From Rhynchopus euleeides (lineage: Eukaryota; Euglenozoa; Diplonemea; Diplonemida; Diplonemidae): a DNA stretch of 64,000 bases. Under the pieces are notes generated by a model. It had not been told where the DNA came from. It worked only from the letters and a program-made list of their open reading frames with translations, and ran no database searches. Both the position numbers and the translations under genes were made by a program. Of the stretch, positions 11,415-21,473 are shown one piece after another; position 1 is the first letter of the stretch, and every line of letters begins with the position of its first letter. Where the stretch lies: NCBI GenBank assembly GCA_963210315.1, contig OY723291.1:2046001-2110000 (forward strand). Direction: 5' to 3'.

Positions 11415-11769
11415 TGTGGTTACAAAGTTTTAAGGCGGTGTCGCCCTGCACGGGCAGTAGCACCTCCCCTTCAGTATCGCACTCCCGAAGGATTCCCCAA
11501 CACGGCGTGACACCGGTTTCGACGCGTGCTCTTCGTACCCCTCCCCCCGGCCGCGTCTCTTCAGCGAAGAACCGGGGATAATCGGACCAGGGCTAGCTAA
11601 ACCCTGGTGGTGTCACGGGTGGGGTTGGAGAGGGAGAAAAGGAAGAAATGAAGTTGCGAAAAAGTCAAACACTGACACGTGAAATCAATAAAAAGGGTGG
11701 TATATATCGCCCCCTTGCTGCGACGAAGACACTAAATAGTCAGGCCGCTTCAAGAGTCTTGAGGGCTTG
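11415..11769 (-). repeat. Terminal direct repeat, copy 1
   Basis: Matches 12211-12569 from the GTGGTTA box to GAGGGCTTG. It includes a 9-bp long-range stem (CGTGACACC with GGTGTCACG) that encloses the hammerhead core, and a near-palindrome GGGTGGTATATATCGCCC close to the far end. Confidence 0.9.
11513..11590 (-). ncRNA. Hammerhead ribozyme, copy 1
   Basis: Read on the - strand from 11590: stem III strand CUGGU, cleavage triplet GUC (11587-11585), short stem I CGA/UCG with a 14-base loop, core CUGAAGA (11564-11558), stem II GACGCG paired perfectly with CGCGUC across a 25-base loop, core GAAA (11520-11517), then the second stem III strand CCGG. All invariant hammerhead positions are present (CUGANGA, GAAA, U before the cleaved base) in the right order. 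Stem I is weak (3 bp), so tertiary loop contacts or a different pairing may matter. Predicted cut between 11585 and 11584. Confidence 0.8.
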
Positions 11770-12210
11770 AAGGAAGAAACAGGTTGCTGATGAGTCTCAG
11801 GAGCAGGCACCTTTTGTCCGCCCACATGACCTTCGCCCGAAGGCGAACCTCGTCCAGCTTGGCTCGATCGCCACAGAGAAGGGGATCATTCTCCGCTGTG
11901 GTGAACATCTTAAAAACCGAGGGTGCAGAGGTGGGGCAGCCCACTGGTGCGACAGCAGGCCGCCCCCGGATAGCTATAACTAGTGCATAGGAAGCATACG
12001 ACGGCACACGCAACAGATGCCGAAGGCACAACGGCGGGTCACTTTTAACCACCAGAGGAGTGGCACTCCCGAGGGGTGGGGAAGGGGGGGTAGTCACAAC
12101 ACTTTCGAAGGAAGTAAAGGGGCAAATGGGATGTTTTGTGCAAGGTAGAAAGGAAGTCACAACATGAGGCAGGGGGGATTGCTCATCAGGCCTGGGGGAA
12201 TAGAGGGTTT

Positions 12211-12569
12211 GTGTGTGGTTATGAAGTTTTAAGGCGGTGTCGCCCTGCACGGGCAGTAGCACCTCCCCTTCAGTATCGCACTCCCGAAGGATTCCCCAAC
12301 ACGACGTGACACCGGTTTCGACGCGTACTCTTCGTACCCCTCCCCCCGGCCGCGTCTCTTCAGCGAAGAACCGGGGATAATCGGACCAGGGCTAGCTAAA
12401 CCCTGGTGGTGTCACGGGTGGGGTCGGAGAGGGAGAAAAAGGAAGAAATGAAGTTGCGAAAAAGTCAAACACTGACACGTGAAATCAATAAAAAGGGTGG
12501 TATATATCGCCCCCTTGCTGCGACGTAGACACTAAAGAGTCAGGCCGCTTCAAGAGTCTTGAGGGCTTG
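12211..12569 (-). repeat. Terminal direct repeat, copy 2
   Basis: Second copy of the repeat at 11415-11769. The few substitutions include one in the hammerhead stem II loop; none touches the catalytic core. Confidence 0.9.
12312..12389 (-). ncRNA. Hammerhead ribozyme, copy 2
   Basis: Same core, stems and GUC site as copy 1, shifted by 799 bases. The only change in the motif is a G to A (+ strand) in the stem II loop, which adds a possible GUAC/GUAC pairing there. Predicted cut between 12384 and 12383; cleavage at both sites would release a 799-base RNA. Confidence 0.8.
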
Positions 12570-12585
12570 TATGTGTGTGCGTGTG

Positions 12586-13028
12586 TCTGTGTGGCAATTT
12601 GATGGTTTCCGGAGCAGAGAACAGTGTGGCCTTGCTCCGGGTCTGATGGGCAGGTTTCTGCCTACCAAAGTGTCGCCCCCGCTTTCCAATAAGATCCGGT
12701 GCGTGTCTCTCTATGTCGCGATGTCTCAAATCGTCTAACTCTAGCTGTTCTTCACATTTGATTTGGGTCTCAGTATTCGATTCATGGGCAGATCGGTGGC
12801 ACAGAATCGATGATCAACAGGGACAGCACCTGCAGAGAGCACAATAAAAAAATGACACAAAAAACAATCAGGCGAAAACACCCTGGGATGATCACCGTAA
12901 GAAAAACGAACGAACCTCAAGCCGAAGCTTTTTTTCCCTCACAATGATTTGTTCGTGCCGTTCTTCCCGCTGTGTTTTCTGGCTCATGTTAAAGTCCCCC
13001 TATGTTTGCGCCTCTCTTTATAAAAGGT
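12586..13028. other. No gene seen
   Basis: Mixed AT/GC sequence between two mobile elements. No coding or structural signal noticed. Confidence 0.5.
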
Positions 13029-13030
13029 TA

Positions 13031-13925
13031 CCTACCCCCCCCCCCCCCGTGTTTAAGTCCCCTATCCAAACGTCAAAATCGGGGCCAAGGGGACTTAAAC
13101 ACATCGGAGGGGACTTAAACACGCCTGCCACCTGTTTCCTGAGGGAACCGGGAAGAGGCCGTATTATATCGATTCCGAGGCACATCTGGACAGATTCTGG
13201 GGACCTGGGTGCTGGGGCCTCAAACCCCTTTGCCTCTCACACTACTTCAGAGCCACCCTACTCTGCCAAGCACTGCCCATAACCACCGACTTGGGGTGGT
13301 CAGGCTGCCAAAGCTGCAGGGCAAGCAACCAAGGGGGCCTGAAGCGCAAGAGATGTCGTGCCTCAGGGGTTGATGCCAGCCCTGGGAGGTGTCAAGCTTT
13401 CCGCTAGATGTCCCATGGGAGATGGCATGTCCCCTGGGCCAACCGACGTTCTCCCCTGGGAGACGGGACACACGGCTCAGGCGGGGCCAGCTGGGGGTGG
13501 CAGTATGGGTGGCGTGGGGATCCGAGGGCGCTGAGCACTGGCACACTGCGGCCCTCGCCACTGCTAGCAGCCCCGCTGTGCCGCAGAATTGATTCCCGAC
13601 TCCAGTGCGACAAGAGGGGCTGGCGCACGACCTGCATCGCACACAGCGAGGCTGTGGATGAGGACGAGCGACGTGACCCGGACTGCCCCCTGCGGGGCAG
13701 TCCGGGCCACGTGCGGGTATCCGAAGCCCCCAGGCTCCCTCCCTGGCCTCCACACGTGCCTCACATCCTGGTGGTCCGCCAACGGACACCTGGAAAAATC
13801 GAGAAAAAATGCCCCCCAACCAAACTACTAGACCGGGGTGTTTAAGTCCCTTCGGGAAAATTGGCCGCCGAGGGGACTTAAACACATCATATGGATAGGG
13901 GACTTAAACACGGGGGGGGGGTAGG
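13031..13925. mobile_element. TA-flanked inverted-repeat DNA element (Tc1/mariner-like, non-autonomous)
   Basis: Terminal inverted repeats of about 35 bp (13031-13068 and 13892-13925) start CCTACCCC, continue through a C run and end in GTTTAAGTCCCCTATCCA. A TA dinucleotide flanks each end (13029-13030 and 13926-13927), the target duplication expected for Tc1/mariner. Further copies of GGGGACTTAAACAC lie just inside both ends (13089-13120, and in both directions at 13839-13888), like subterminal transposase-binding sites. The longest internal frame (13885-13247, - strand) shows no transposase motif. Confidence 0.8.
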
Positions 13926-14024
13926 TATTGTTTATTGCTGCCCCAATCAAGGTGCCTTTCGCGTCATCAACAATACCAGCGTACCCCCATTGTTGTTAGC
14001 CCCCATTTAAAACTTTACGTTTTA

Positions 14025-15782
14025 CAGGGGGGGGTCAAATAAACGTACTTAGTTGAATAGTAGTACTTAGCCGAATAGTAGTACTTATTTTTTTGGGGCT
14101 CTGGGGCACGTTGGGCCGTTGAATAGTAGTACTTACTTTTCACCCTTTTTTTTGGGGAAATTTTTCGTTTTTTTTGAGATTTTCTTTTTGGAGACACACA
14201 AATCTGCAAACTTTGGGGCAAGGAATGGGGACAACGGGGTCTATTGGTGCCACTTAGGGGAACCAGGGTGCACGGGGTCCGTAGAGGGGGGAAGTGACCT
14301 ACGCTCAAAGATATGTCGTGACGAAGGGAATCGGGGCATCCCCCCTCAGACACATACGGACGGGAAACCAGCGAACCCGCAAACTCCTGCGGTCCAGAGG
14401 CATCAGAACCACTGCTGAAGACCGCAAACCCGGAAACCCGCAAACTCCTGGGGTCCAGAGGCGTCAAAATCACTGCTGAAGAGCGGCGCGCATTAAACGA
14501 CTCCTCATCTACGGCGTCCGCAGTCCCTACCACCAACGAGAAGATGTGGACGGATGGCCCCAGACACACCTCACCATAGATGTAGCCTTCGAGGACCAGC
14601 TGAGCCCACCCCCCACCCCCCGCAGCCCCCTTCCCTGACGTTGTTTGACATTCTCTCCTGTTGTGCAGCACTGATCAACACACGCCCGCAAACCCGCAAT
14701 CCAACTGCCCAGATTTCACCATCCACCAACAGAGCCAATAGCTTCGGCTGGTGTCCGACATAATGATGACGTCCGATGCTTTCATGTGCCTCCTGCTGAT
14801 GGAATGCCTCCTGTTCAAGATATTCGAGGATGGGCCACCGCCATGCGCTCCCCGGCCTTCCTTCAACCAACTGGCCCGGGCCAGGGCACGCTGGTAGCCG
14901 AGCGCTTGCGGGATATGGGGTACGTGCTGAAGGTGTCGGGTGAGGAGGACGGGTTCGTGAAGAGCTCCCTTTGTCCGGACCTCACCTTCGCACCAAGCAC
15001 AGAAACATACCCTGAGGCTGGTGGTGCGGACCTTGAACCTGGGTTGGACGGGAAGGCAAAAGAGAGCACAGAGAAGCAGTCCACCCAAAAGAAAGTTGTG
15101 TCTCAGCCAACCCAACAGTCAAGCATCTTGGCATGGGCGAAGCCGGTTCGTGTGAACTCTCTCACACAGACACAGCCTTCCCAGTCCTCCCAGTCCTCCG
15201 AAAAGAAGCGCGCAGCGTCCCCGACCACCCAGACTCCCAACAAACACCGCAGGCTCTGCAAAGGGTGTAGGAAGCCTGGGCACAACATGCAGACTTGCCC
15301 CAGCAAGCCCAAGAACTTGAAGAAGAAGTATGTTGGGGCGTGCTGGTTGTGGCTTGTCTTTTTCACATCTTTTTTTTAAGCATCAACGCACCAACCAACC
15401 ACCGACAGTGAAGCTGACAGCTCTGATGAACTGTGTATGCTTTCACTAACTCAACAAGAATGTCAACCAGGGGGGGGGGGGCAATACAAATCAAAACGGT
15501 ACGAAACCAAATGAGGGGCGAGTGGTAGGACGAGAACAGAGCGGATACTCGACCGGAAGGCAGAAGAAGTGAGAGACGGACGACAGCAGTGACCAGCGCG
15601 CCCCTGGTGGACCAAACAGCCCCGCAGAGCCCCTGCAAACAGCGTTTTTAGGAAAAGTTGAATAGACGTACTTAGTACGTCTATTCGCTCGCAAACTATT
15701 TATTAATTTTCTGGCGAGGTCGATTTAGGCCCGCGCGTTCGCCGAATAGTAGTACTAAGTACGTTTATTTGACCCCCCCCTG
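14025..15782 (+). mobile_element. TA-flanked inverted-repeat element carrying a zinc-knuckle gene
   Basis: Both ends are the 28-bp inverted repeat that starts CAGGGGGGGGTCAAATAAAC and continues GTACTTAG (14025-14052 and 15755-15782), flanked by TA on each side. The outer bases ACGTTT/AAACGT are also mutually complementary, so the repeat may be longer. The motif GAATAGTAGTACTTA recurs near both ends (14048-14093, 14120-14136, 15661-15690, 15743-15762). A gene for a zinc-knuckle protein lies inside on the + strand. Two ~60-bp direct repeats occur at about 14362-14420 and 14425-14483. Confidence 0.75.
14786..15411 (+). CDS. Transposon-borne protein with C-terminal zinc knuckle
   Basis: A roughly 190-residue protein inside the inverted-repeat element. 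Its most informative feature is a CCHC zinc knuckle, C-x2-C-x4-H-x4-C (CKGCRKPGHNMQTC), preceded by a basic KKRAA ... KHRRLC segment and a Ser/Gln/Thr-rich linker. A knuckle of this spacing near the C-terminus is common in transposases of the MULE type and in their domesticated relatives, and in gag proteins. No DDE catalytic core is visible. Without splicing the frame stops at 15379; an intron 15328-15380 (GTATGT...TTTTAAG) would replace the hydrophobic tail by about ten residues and stop at 15409-15411. The 5' end is uncertain: further exons may lie between 14100 and 14786. Probably the C-terminal part of a transposase or an accessory protein. Confidence 0.5.
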
Positions 15783-15784
15783 TA

Positions 15785-18700
15785 AAACGTTTAAAATGTT
15801 TAAAACTCGGTTTCTAACAACACTGCGTACCCCCCTCCATACGGTGAGTTTCCTGCCGCCTCATCGTCGTTCGTGCATGCCCTCCCCCACTTCTAATACC
15901 TAAAGCGCACTGGCGGTGTTGACAACATAGGCTCTTCCCACGACGATCGATCGCAGGTTGGATCCCTGGATACACCAGACCACTCCATGCAGAAGGGCCA
16001 ATAACAGTCCAAAACCCCCAGAGAGTCCCCCATCACAGCTGAACCACTTGGGAGAGAGCGCGTGGGTGCCTTCTCTTCACTACCTTCACTCTCTCTTTGA
16101 CATTTTCTTCTTTTCTTTTGGCAAAGGGCGTCTTCGCTAGAGTGCCGAAACGGCTTGTTTTGGCGCGTTTCCTCTTGTTCATTTCAGGTGAATCATCGCC
16201 AGGACTTTTTGCCGAAAACCTGCCGATAGCGAAGACCCTCTTTTGTAAAAGCATGTCTTTTTGAGCACTGGGCGCAGGATGGGGATGCGTGTCTCAAGTG
16301 CTCAACTCAACCCGTCATTCCTTCTCTTCTTTTCCATATTCTCGTGTTGTTTTCTGGCGGAGGGGCAGGGTTCCGAAAATTCCGAACTTTCGTCCCTCCT
16401 GAGCAGGGGGCTGACTCGAGGATGAAGCGGGACGTGCGGGTCGCGGCGGCCAGGGGGCAACACGGAGGAAACGCCGAAAGGGGCTTTCGCTATGGTGCCG
16501 AGCATGGTGCGTTTTGGTGCATTTCTTCTGTTGTGTCAATGTGAGAAGAGCGTCGAACTTTGCCGAAAACTAGCCGATAGCGAGGGCCTCCTTTCCCGAG
16601 TATTGCCGAAAGGTGGCCGTGATGCCCCGAAGGGGGAGGTTCACTGATTCTGCACTTTTGAGCGAAGCCCGATCTGCTCAAAGATGACTTCAAGAGGAGT
16701 GCTTCTCTCTTTGTTCACACAAACTCTGCTGAGTGTCGGGCGAGGTGTTCCTAGCGATTGATACAGGCAAAAGACGAACTTTTCTGGGCCATTCTCAGCT
16801 ATGACAACCGCTCCGAGAAACCCTTCTTTTTGTTGATCGCGAGCGCTTCTCCAAAAGGCTGCAGCTGTGGTACGGTAGGCCATCTCCGCTCACATGGGTG
16901 TGCTTAAAAAAAGTCACCCTGTGCTGCGAACGCCTGCTCCGTGACCAACGCTAAGACCAGGGCCCAAGAAGTGATTCAATCCGGAATAGAAAACTCGACC
17001 CGCCCAAGTCCACGTGGGAGCCTTCACTCTGTGTCAAACTGTAGCACCTATTGTGTGGGGCACACTGTTTGGCATGATCTGAGCGAAATTCCCCTCTGTG
17101 TGCCCGTCATTTGTGTTTATACGTTGAAACACTCGCCCGGGTGTGGCACATTCCCAGCCGTTTCCAAATGGCACTGAAAGCCTAATGACATCGCACATCG
17201 GCACTGCCACTGCTTACATTCGCCGTGTATTCGGGGCACTAACCAAAGGTGACTCAACGCCCCGAGGGCCGCGTCACTGTTTCGCGTGTGCTTGATGACA
17301 TTAATGGTCGAAACATATATTTGGGGAAGTGCGGCCAACCTGTGATTTGATTGTGACTGCCCAGTGCGTGTCTAGGGTGGCCGAGGAGGAGGAGGAGGAG
17401 GTGGTGGTGGCTTTGAGCCTTGCGAAAGGATCCTGCCCACCCACCCCGTTCTCTTCCTCCTCCTCCCCCGCCTTCTCCTCTCTCGACACAGGATCTGCAG
17501 AACTCGTGTCGTGACCAGGCACCCCGACGTTACAAACTATGAGCGCTTCCAACAGAGATAGATGCCACACCGCTTTGGAGAGTAACCAGTGTGTGGTGTT
17601 GTTGGGTGCAATGACTTCTTCTTCTAGACTCTGCGTGTATCGTACCCCCACCCCCAGTGGTCCCCCCCCCCCCCCCACCCACCCTGCATAAACCACACCA
17701 CTACTAACCCCCCGACCCCCCCCCCCCGATCCCCCCTGGAATCATTTTCCCGGAGCTCACTGTGGCAACTTCCTTTTGTTTGCCCGATCTCCGGCTCCCG
17801 ATCGTTCCGCCTACTCAGTCAAAGGCAAAACCTGGTTGATGTGTTTCACGCAAGCCAAAGGTGTGCAATGGATTGAAACGTGTTTTCCTACGCAGGCCCT
17901 GTGCTGTTGCGGCTGTCTTCCGGACGTCTGCATCGTACGTTTCCCACTCTGTGCTGGCCGGAAAGCATGTCGCCGGAATGAGTCTGCACTGAATGCCGTA
18001 GGTTGCACATTCTCATATCCACGGCACATCCTGTCCTGTGAATGGCAGCCCGTATCTGCCAATGGGACACATGTTTCTGGGTTTCACATTCACGAGGGTG
18101 GCGTTTAGGCTTTAAGCCTGCCCAGTTTCGTTTTGGGGGCGAACCTCCAACATACCCACCGCAGCGCTCCCCCCACCTCCGCCCCCGCCCCCCACTCTCG
18201 ACCCTTTGTTGAGAATTATTTCTTCCGCAGACGCGCGTGAACAGAACAGAACAACACGGCAGCCAAATGGGCACCCCTCGCACGCCTAGCCTCAGGAGGA
18301 GGGGTTCTTGGTTGATTTGGGAAGCCGGAGGCAGATGCCCCTATTATATACCCGTGCGCACACCCTCCCTTCCCCCCTCTCCTCCGTTGGCGTGGGCAAT
18401 GGCCATGCGAACGGCACGTTGTCATGAAAGCAAAGCTTCCCCACAAACTCGCCTGTGTCTGGAAGGTGTCTGAAGGTTCCCAAGGTTCCAAAACCAGATG
18501 CATTCCGAATGCAAATATCATAAAGAACTGCCAGAAGTGCGGACGATGCGGGGTGGGGAGGGGGGAGGGGGTCGTGACATCGTTGTCTGTACCATCAGAA
18601 GCAACCTTTTAGGGGTGTGAGCCTCAGGGAACTGGTCTCATCACGAAGCGGATTTCGGGGGGATCCAGGGATTCCCAGAGCAGGGGAATACAGGCGGTTT

Positions 18701-19006
18701 AGGCTGCCCGTTTCGGCTACACTCCAGTGGCCCTGTATGACTGCATTCGGTCTAAATTGCTAGACGCTGCTCTCTGTGGACTAACGGCTCGATAAAAAGA
18801 AGGACCCTGTCAGATGTGCGTACTGCAGCAGCTCAACAGCCCCGGCTCAGCCCTCCCCCGCACCCCCCCACCCCCACCCTGACCCCCGACCCCCGCCAGC
18901 AGGCTTTGTTGCTGATGTGATGTTTCGCCTTCGTCTGATTGCCAGCATCACAGCCCCATCAAAATGCCCCCCCAACAGGTGTAGGTTCTGCTGGTCCGGC
19001 AGGGCT
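15785..19006. other. Long gene-poor stretch
   Basis: No supported gene. Two diverged ~110-bp copies of one sequence lie at about 16120-16235 and 16475-16600 (shared blocks GTTTTGGYGC, TTGCCGAAAA and GCCGATAGCGA). A GAG/GTG run (17384-17411), a C run (17654-17684) and pyrimidine-rich stretches occur. The last 170 bases (C-rich, then CAGCAGG) probably hold the trans-splice acceptor of the kinase gene. Confidence 0.5.
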
Positions 19007-20256
19007 ATGGCAGACTACCACCATTTTAACGTGAACGGGTCCATCTTTCAGGTCCCGCGGCGGTATGATTGCGAGAGTGCACTCGGCAGCGGGGCATTCG
19101 GGGTGGTCTGCAGTGCCTCCGACAACGACAACGGTGGGAACATGGTTGCCATCAAGAAGCTGTCGAAGCCCTTTCATGATGAGTACTCTGCAGTAAAGCT
19201 TGTGCGTGAGCTTCGGCTTCTCAAACACTTCGCAGGGCATGAGTCTATTGTCGGCCTGCTGGATATCCTCAAGCCCCAAACCGAAGACTACGAGGATGTC
19301 TACGTCGTTACTGATCTTATGGACTGCGACCTGAAGTACTGCCTCAAGAACAAGAGCCAAGACCTGGGGCAGGACCACTACCAGTATTTCCTGTCTCAGA
19401 TTCTCAACGGGGTGCATGCGATGCACAGCGCAAACGTGCTGCACCGGGATCTCAAGCCGGAAAATATATTTGTGAAGGCCGATTGTACTTTGAAGATCGG
19501 AGACCTCGGGCTTGCGCGGGAATCCAGCGGAGAGATGTCGCAGTATGTTGTGACGCGGTGGTACCGCGCCCCGGAGCTGATCATGAACTGGCAGAAGTAC
19601 GGCTGCAGCATCGACATCTGGTCCGTGGGCTGCATCTTCGCTGAGATGATCTCTGTCAACCACCGCCCCATCTTCCCAGGCGTGAACCCACGGCAGCAGC
19701 TCGACCTGATCCTGCGTGTTGTCGGGAGGCCTTCGGAGGAGGACTATGCGTTCGTCACATCAGAGACGGCGAAAAAGTATTTGCAGAACTCGAAGTACAC
19801 GACTCGTGCAGACCTGATCCAGACCGGTTTCCTCCCTCCCGATACCACGGAGCAAGCGCTCGACTTTCTCTACAAGTCGCTGCATTTCAACCCACAAAAA
19901 CGACCCACCGCACTGGAGCTCAAGTCGCACCCCTACATCTGGGACGAGGAGGAGGAGGAAGAGGAGGAGTTCGAGGATGTCCCGCCTTTTAACTCTGACT
20001 TCATGAAGCATGTGAGCAGCATTGACGATGCACGGCAAGTCGTGAACGTGATGGTCAAACACTACCACCCGGATTTCGAGGGTCCATCGCACCCACATGT
20101 GACTGCCGATACGATGGCAGGCGGGGTGATTGACGAGGTGATGTTCACTGCCAACGACGAGGAAATGGTATGCCTGAGCCACACAACACCACTACCACCA
20201 CCCACCTGCTCCATCAGGACCTGGATGAGACTCTGCCGAGTCGCCCGGCACAGTAG
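19007..20256 (+). CDS. MAP kinase-like protein kinase with variant activation loop
   Basis: A serine/threonine kinase of the CMGC group, most like ERK-type MAP kinases. I start at 19007 (MADYHHFNVNG), which places the glycine loop where MAP kinases have it. Intron 20168-20217 (50 bases, GTATGC) separates exon 1 from a short last exon ending DLDETLPSRPAQ; total 399 residues. Visible motifs: glycine loop GSGAFGVV (27-34), ATP lysine K50 in VAIKKL, HRDLKPEN (146-153), DLG at 166-168, RWYRAPE (184-190) and the CMGC insert region. The dual-phosphorylation motif is S178-Q179-Y180 instead of T-x-Y, and DLG replaces DFG. Both changes are compatible with activity. An acidic run of Glu (about residues 320-328) follows the kinase fold. 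It heads a four-gene cluster with short gaps, suggesting co-transcription. Confidence 0.92.
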
Positions 20257-20377
20257 AGATTGCAGAGTGAAAGGAGGATCCCGCTGGCTTACGACCCTCT
20301 CTTCATTATTGCGAGTGTTGTGTGTCGCAGCCACCGCATGCACCGCAGGCACTGCATTCACTGCAGTACTAGAACCC

Positions 20378-21283
20378 ATGTCCAGCCGTGACTTGCAGGT
20401 GGCGGCTGAGCTCTGTGGAGCTGCTGCAGTGCTTTCCTTCCTCGCAGCCAAATACGCCTCACTCACCCGTCATGATTTTCCTGAGGATCACTGGACGCGC
20501 GACAACCTGCGTATTGGACACCGTGGGTGCCGCATCCCTGGTGCACCCACAGGCAATACGATGTCTGCGTTTGAGCTTGGGAGCAACAGCGACGGATTGG
20601 AACTCGACGTGCAGCTCACGCGTGACGGACATGTTGTGGTGTTCCATGACCTGGACACAGGGGACCACCTCCAAGGGGACAATCTGCGTGTGACGAGCAT
20701 GACGCTCGGAGAGCTCCAGCAGCGCAAGTTTGTGGCTGACGCGGACCGCAACGAAGTCGTCCCAACGTTGAAGCAGGTGATAGATTTTGCGAAGAAGCGC
20801 GGGCTCAAGCTCATTGTGGAGCTGAAGGGGTGGGACCGGCACTGGGACACTGCCCGTGCTGTGGCAGCCGAGTTGCAGCAGCACGAATACGTGGGGCACA
20901 CGATGATGATCTCCTTCAACCCCATGCACGTCTACGCCTTCAGGAGTGTCGCGCCCACCGTGCCCATCGCTTTGATATCGACAGATGACTTCTTCACCGA
21001 TCTGTTGGGCCTGGCGAACATTCCCATTCTGAACCGCCTGACGTACTTCTTCGACAAGAGCTACGAGCTGTTCGCACTCACCCCCAACCTGCTTCCCTCC
21101 TTCTTGGGCTCGTCCGGGATTTCAGCGCATTTCAGCGCGTGGTCCGCAGCGAGGGCACGTGCAGCCCTGTCGCAGGACTACACAACGAATGCGTGGACCG
21201 TCAACTGCCCGGATGAAGCGCGTTCTCTGAAGGAGGCGGGTGTGACGATGATTACAACGGATCTCCCGCACATCCCTATCTAG
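20378..21283 (+). CDS. Glycerophosphodiester phosphodiesterase family protein, membrane-anchored
   Basis: Enzymes of this family hydrolyse glycerophosphodiesters (or related lysophospholipids) to glycerol phosphate and an alcohol. The start at 20378 (MSSRDLQVAAEL) lies 122 bases after the kinase stop; 301 residues. Residues about 7-27 form one hydrophobic N-terminal helix, as in the membrane-bound GDPD/GDE proteins. The catalytic set is complete: H48-R-G, E75-x-D77 in GLELDVQLTRDG, H90 in VVFHD, and E148 in LIVELKG. The C-terminal strand TMITTDLPHI fits the last TIM-barrel strand, normally V-T-D-P/L. The gap upstream holds a pyrimidine-rich stretch followed by GCAG, a plausible trans-splice acceptor. 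Which lipid it cleaves cannot be told from sequence. Confidence 0.9.
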   Translation: MSSRDLQVAAELCGAAAVLSFLAAKYASLTRHDFPEDHWTRDNLRIGHRGCRIPGAPTGNTMSAFELGSNSDGLELDVQLTRDGHVVVFHDLDTGDHLQGDNLRVTSMTLGELQQRKFVADADRNEVVPTLKQVIDFAKKRGLKLIVELKGWDRHWDTARAVAAELQQHEYVGHTMMISFNPMHVYAFRSVAPTVPIALISTDDFFTDLLGLANIPILNRLTYFFDKSYELFALTPNLLPSFLGSSGISAHFSAWSAARARAALSQDYTTNAWTVNCPDEARSLKEAGVTMITTDLPHIPI

Positions 21284-21473
21284 GCCGGTGGTGCACCTTG
21301 CCTGGAGTTGTATCGGACCTTCGGAACAAACAGTTTCGTCTAATGGACCACAGGGAGGCCCCCCCTCGCAACCCCTCACTTGTTGCCGTTGCCGTTGCCC
21401 CCGCCCAGGCCCAGAGACCCCCCTTTGCCCCACCAATGCCCAGCACATCCCACATGCAGGTGCATACACCACA

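Larger units (their letters stand above)
11403..12585 (-). mobile_element. Retrozyme-like or Penelope-like element: direct repeats each carrying a hammerhead ribozyme
   Basis: Two direct repeats of about 357 bp (about 11415-11769 and 12211-12569) differ at only about ten positions and enclose about 440 bp of non-repeated DNA. The composite is flanked by the 16-bp direct repeat TATGTGTGTGCGTGTG (11403-11418 and 12570-12585), a candidate target duplication, although GT-rich sequence may exaggerate its length. Each repeat holds a full hammerhead core on the - strand. LTR-like repeats of about 350 bp with hammerheads and a 600-1000-base unit are the hallmark of retrozymes; hammerheads in direct terminal repeats with longer target duplications also occur in Penelope-like elements. 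The repeats lack the usual TG...CA ends. No coding capacity is convincing, so it would be non-autonomous. Confidence 0.75.

Noticed and set aside
11775-11805. CTGATGAG core word in the interior of the direct-repeat element
   Set aside because: No GAAA follows at a suitable distance on the same strand, so no hammerhead can form.
11750-12262. 170-codon - strand frame inside the hammerhead element
   Set aside because: It starts and ends inside the direct repeats and has no recognisable motif; retrozymes are usually non-coding.
14408-14445. Hammerhead-like word CTGAAGA ... GGAAAC
   Set aside because: Stem II would be at most two or three pairs and overlap the GAAA core; no cleavage triplet in place.
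18917-21283. Single kinase-phosphodiesterase fusion protein (788 codons)
   Set aside because: The open frame joins two genes only by reading through intron 20168-20217; splicing gives a proper stop at 20254-20256, and the second gene has its own ATG and membrane helix.
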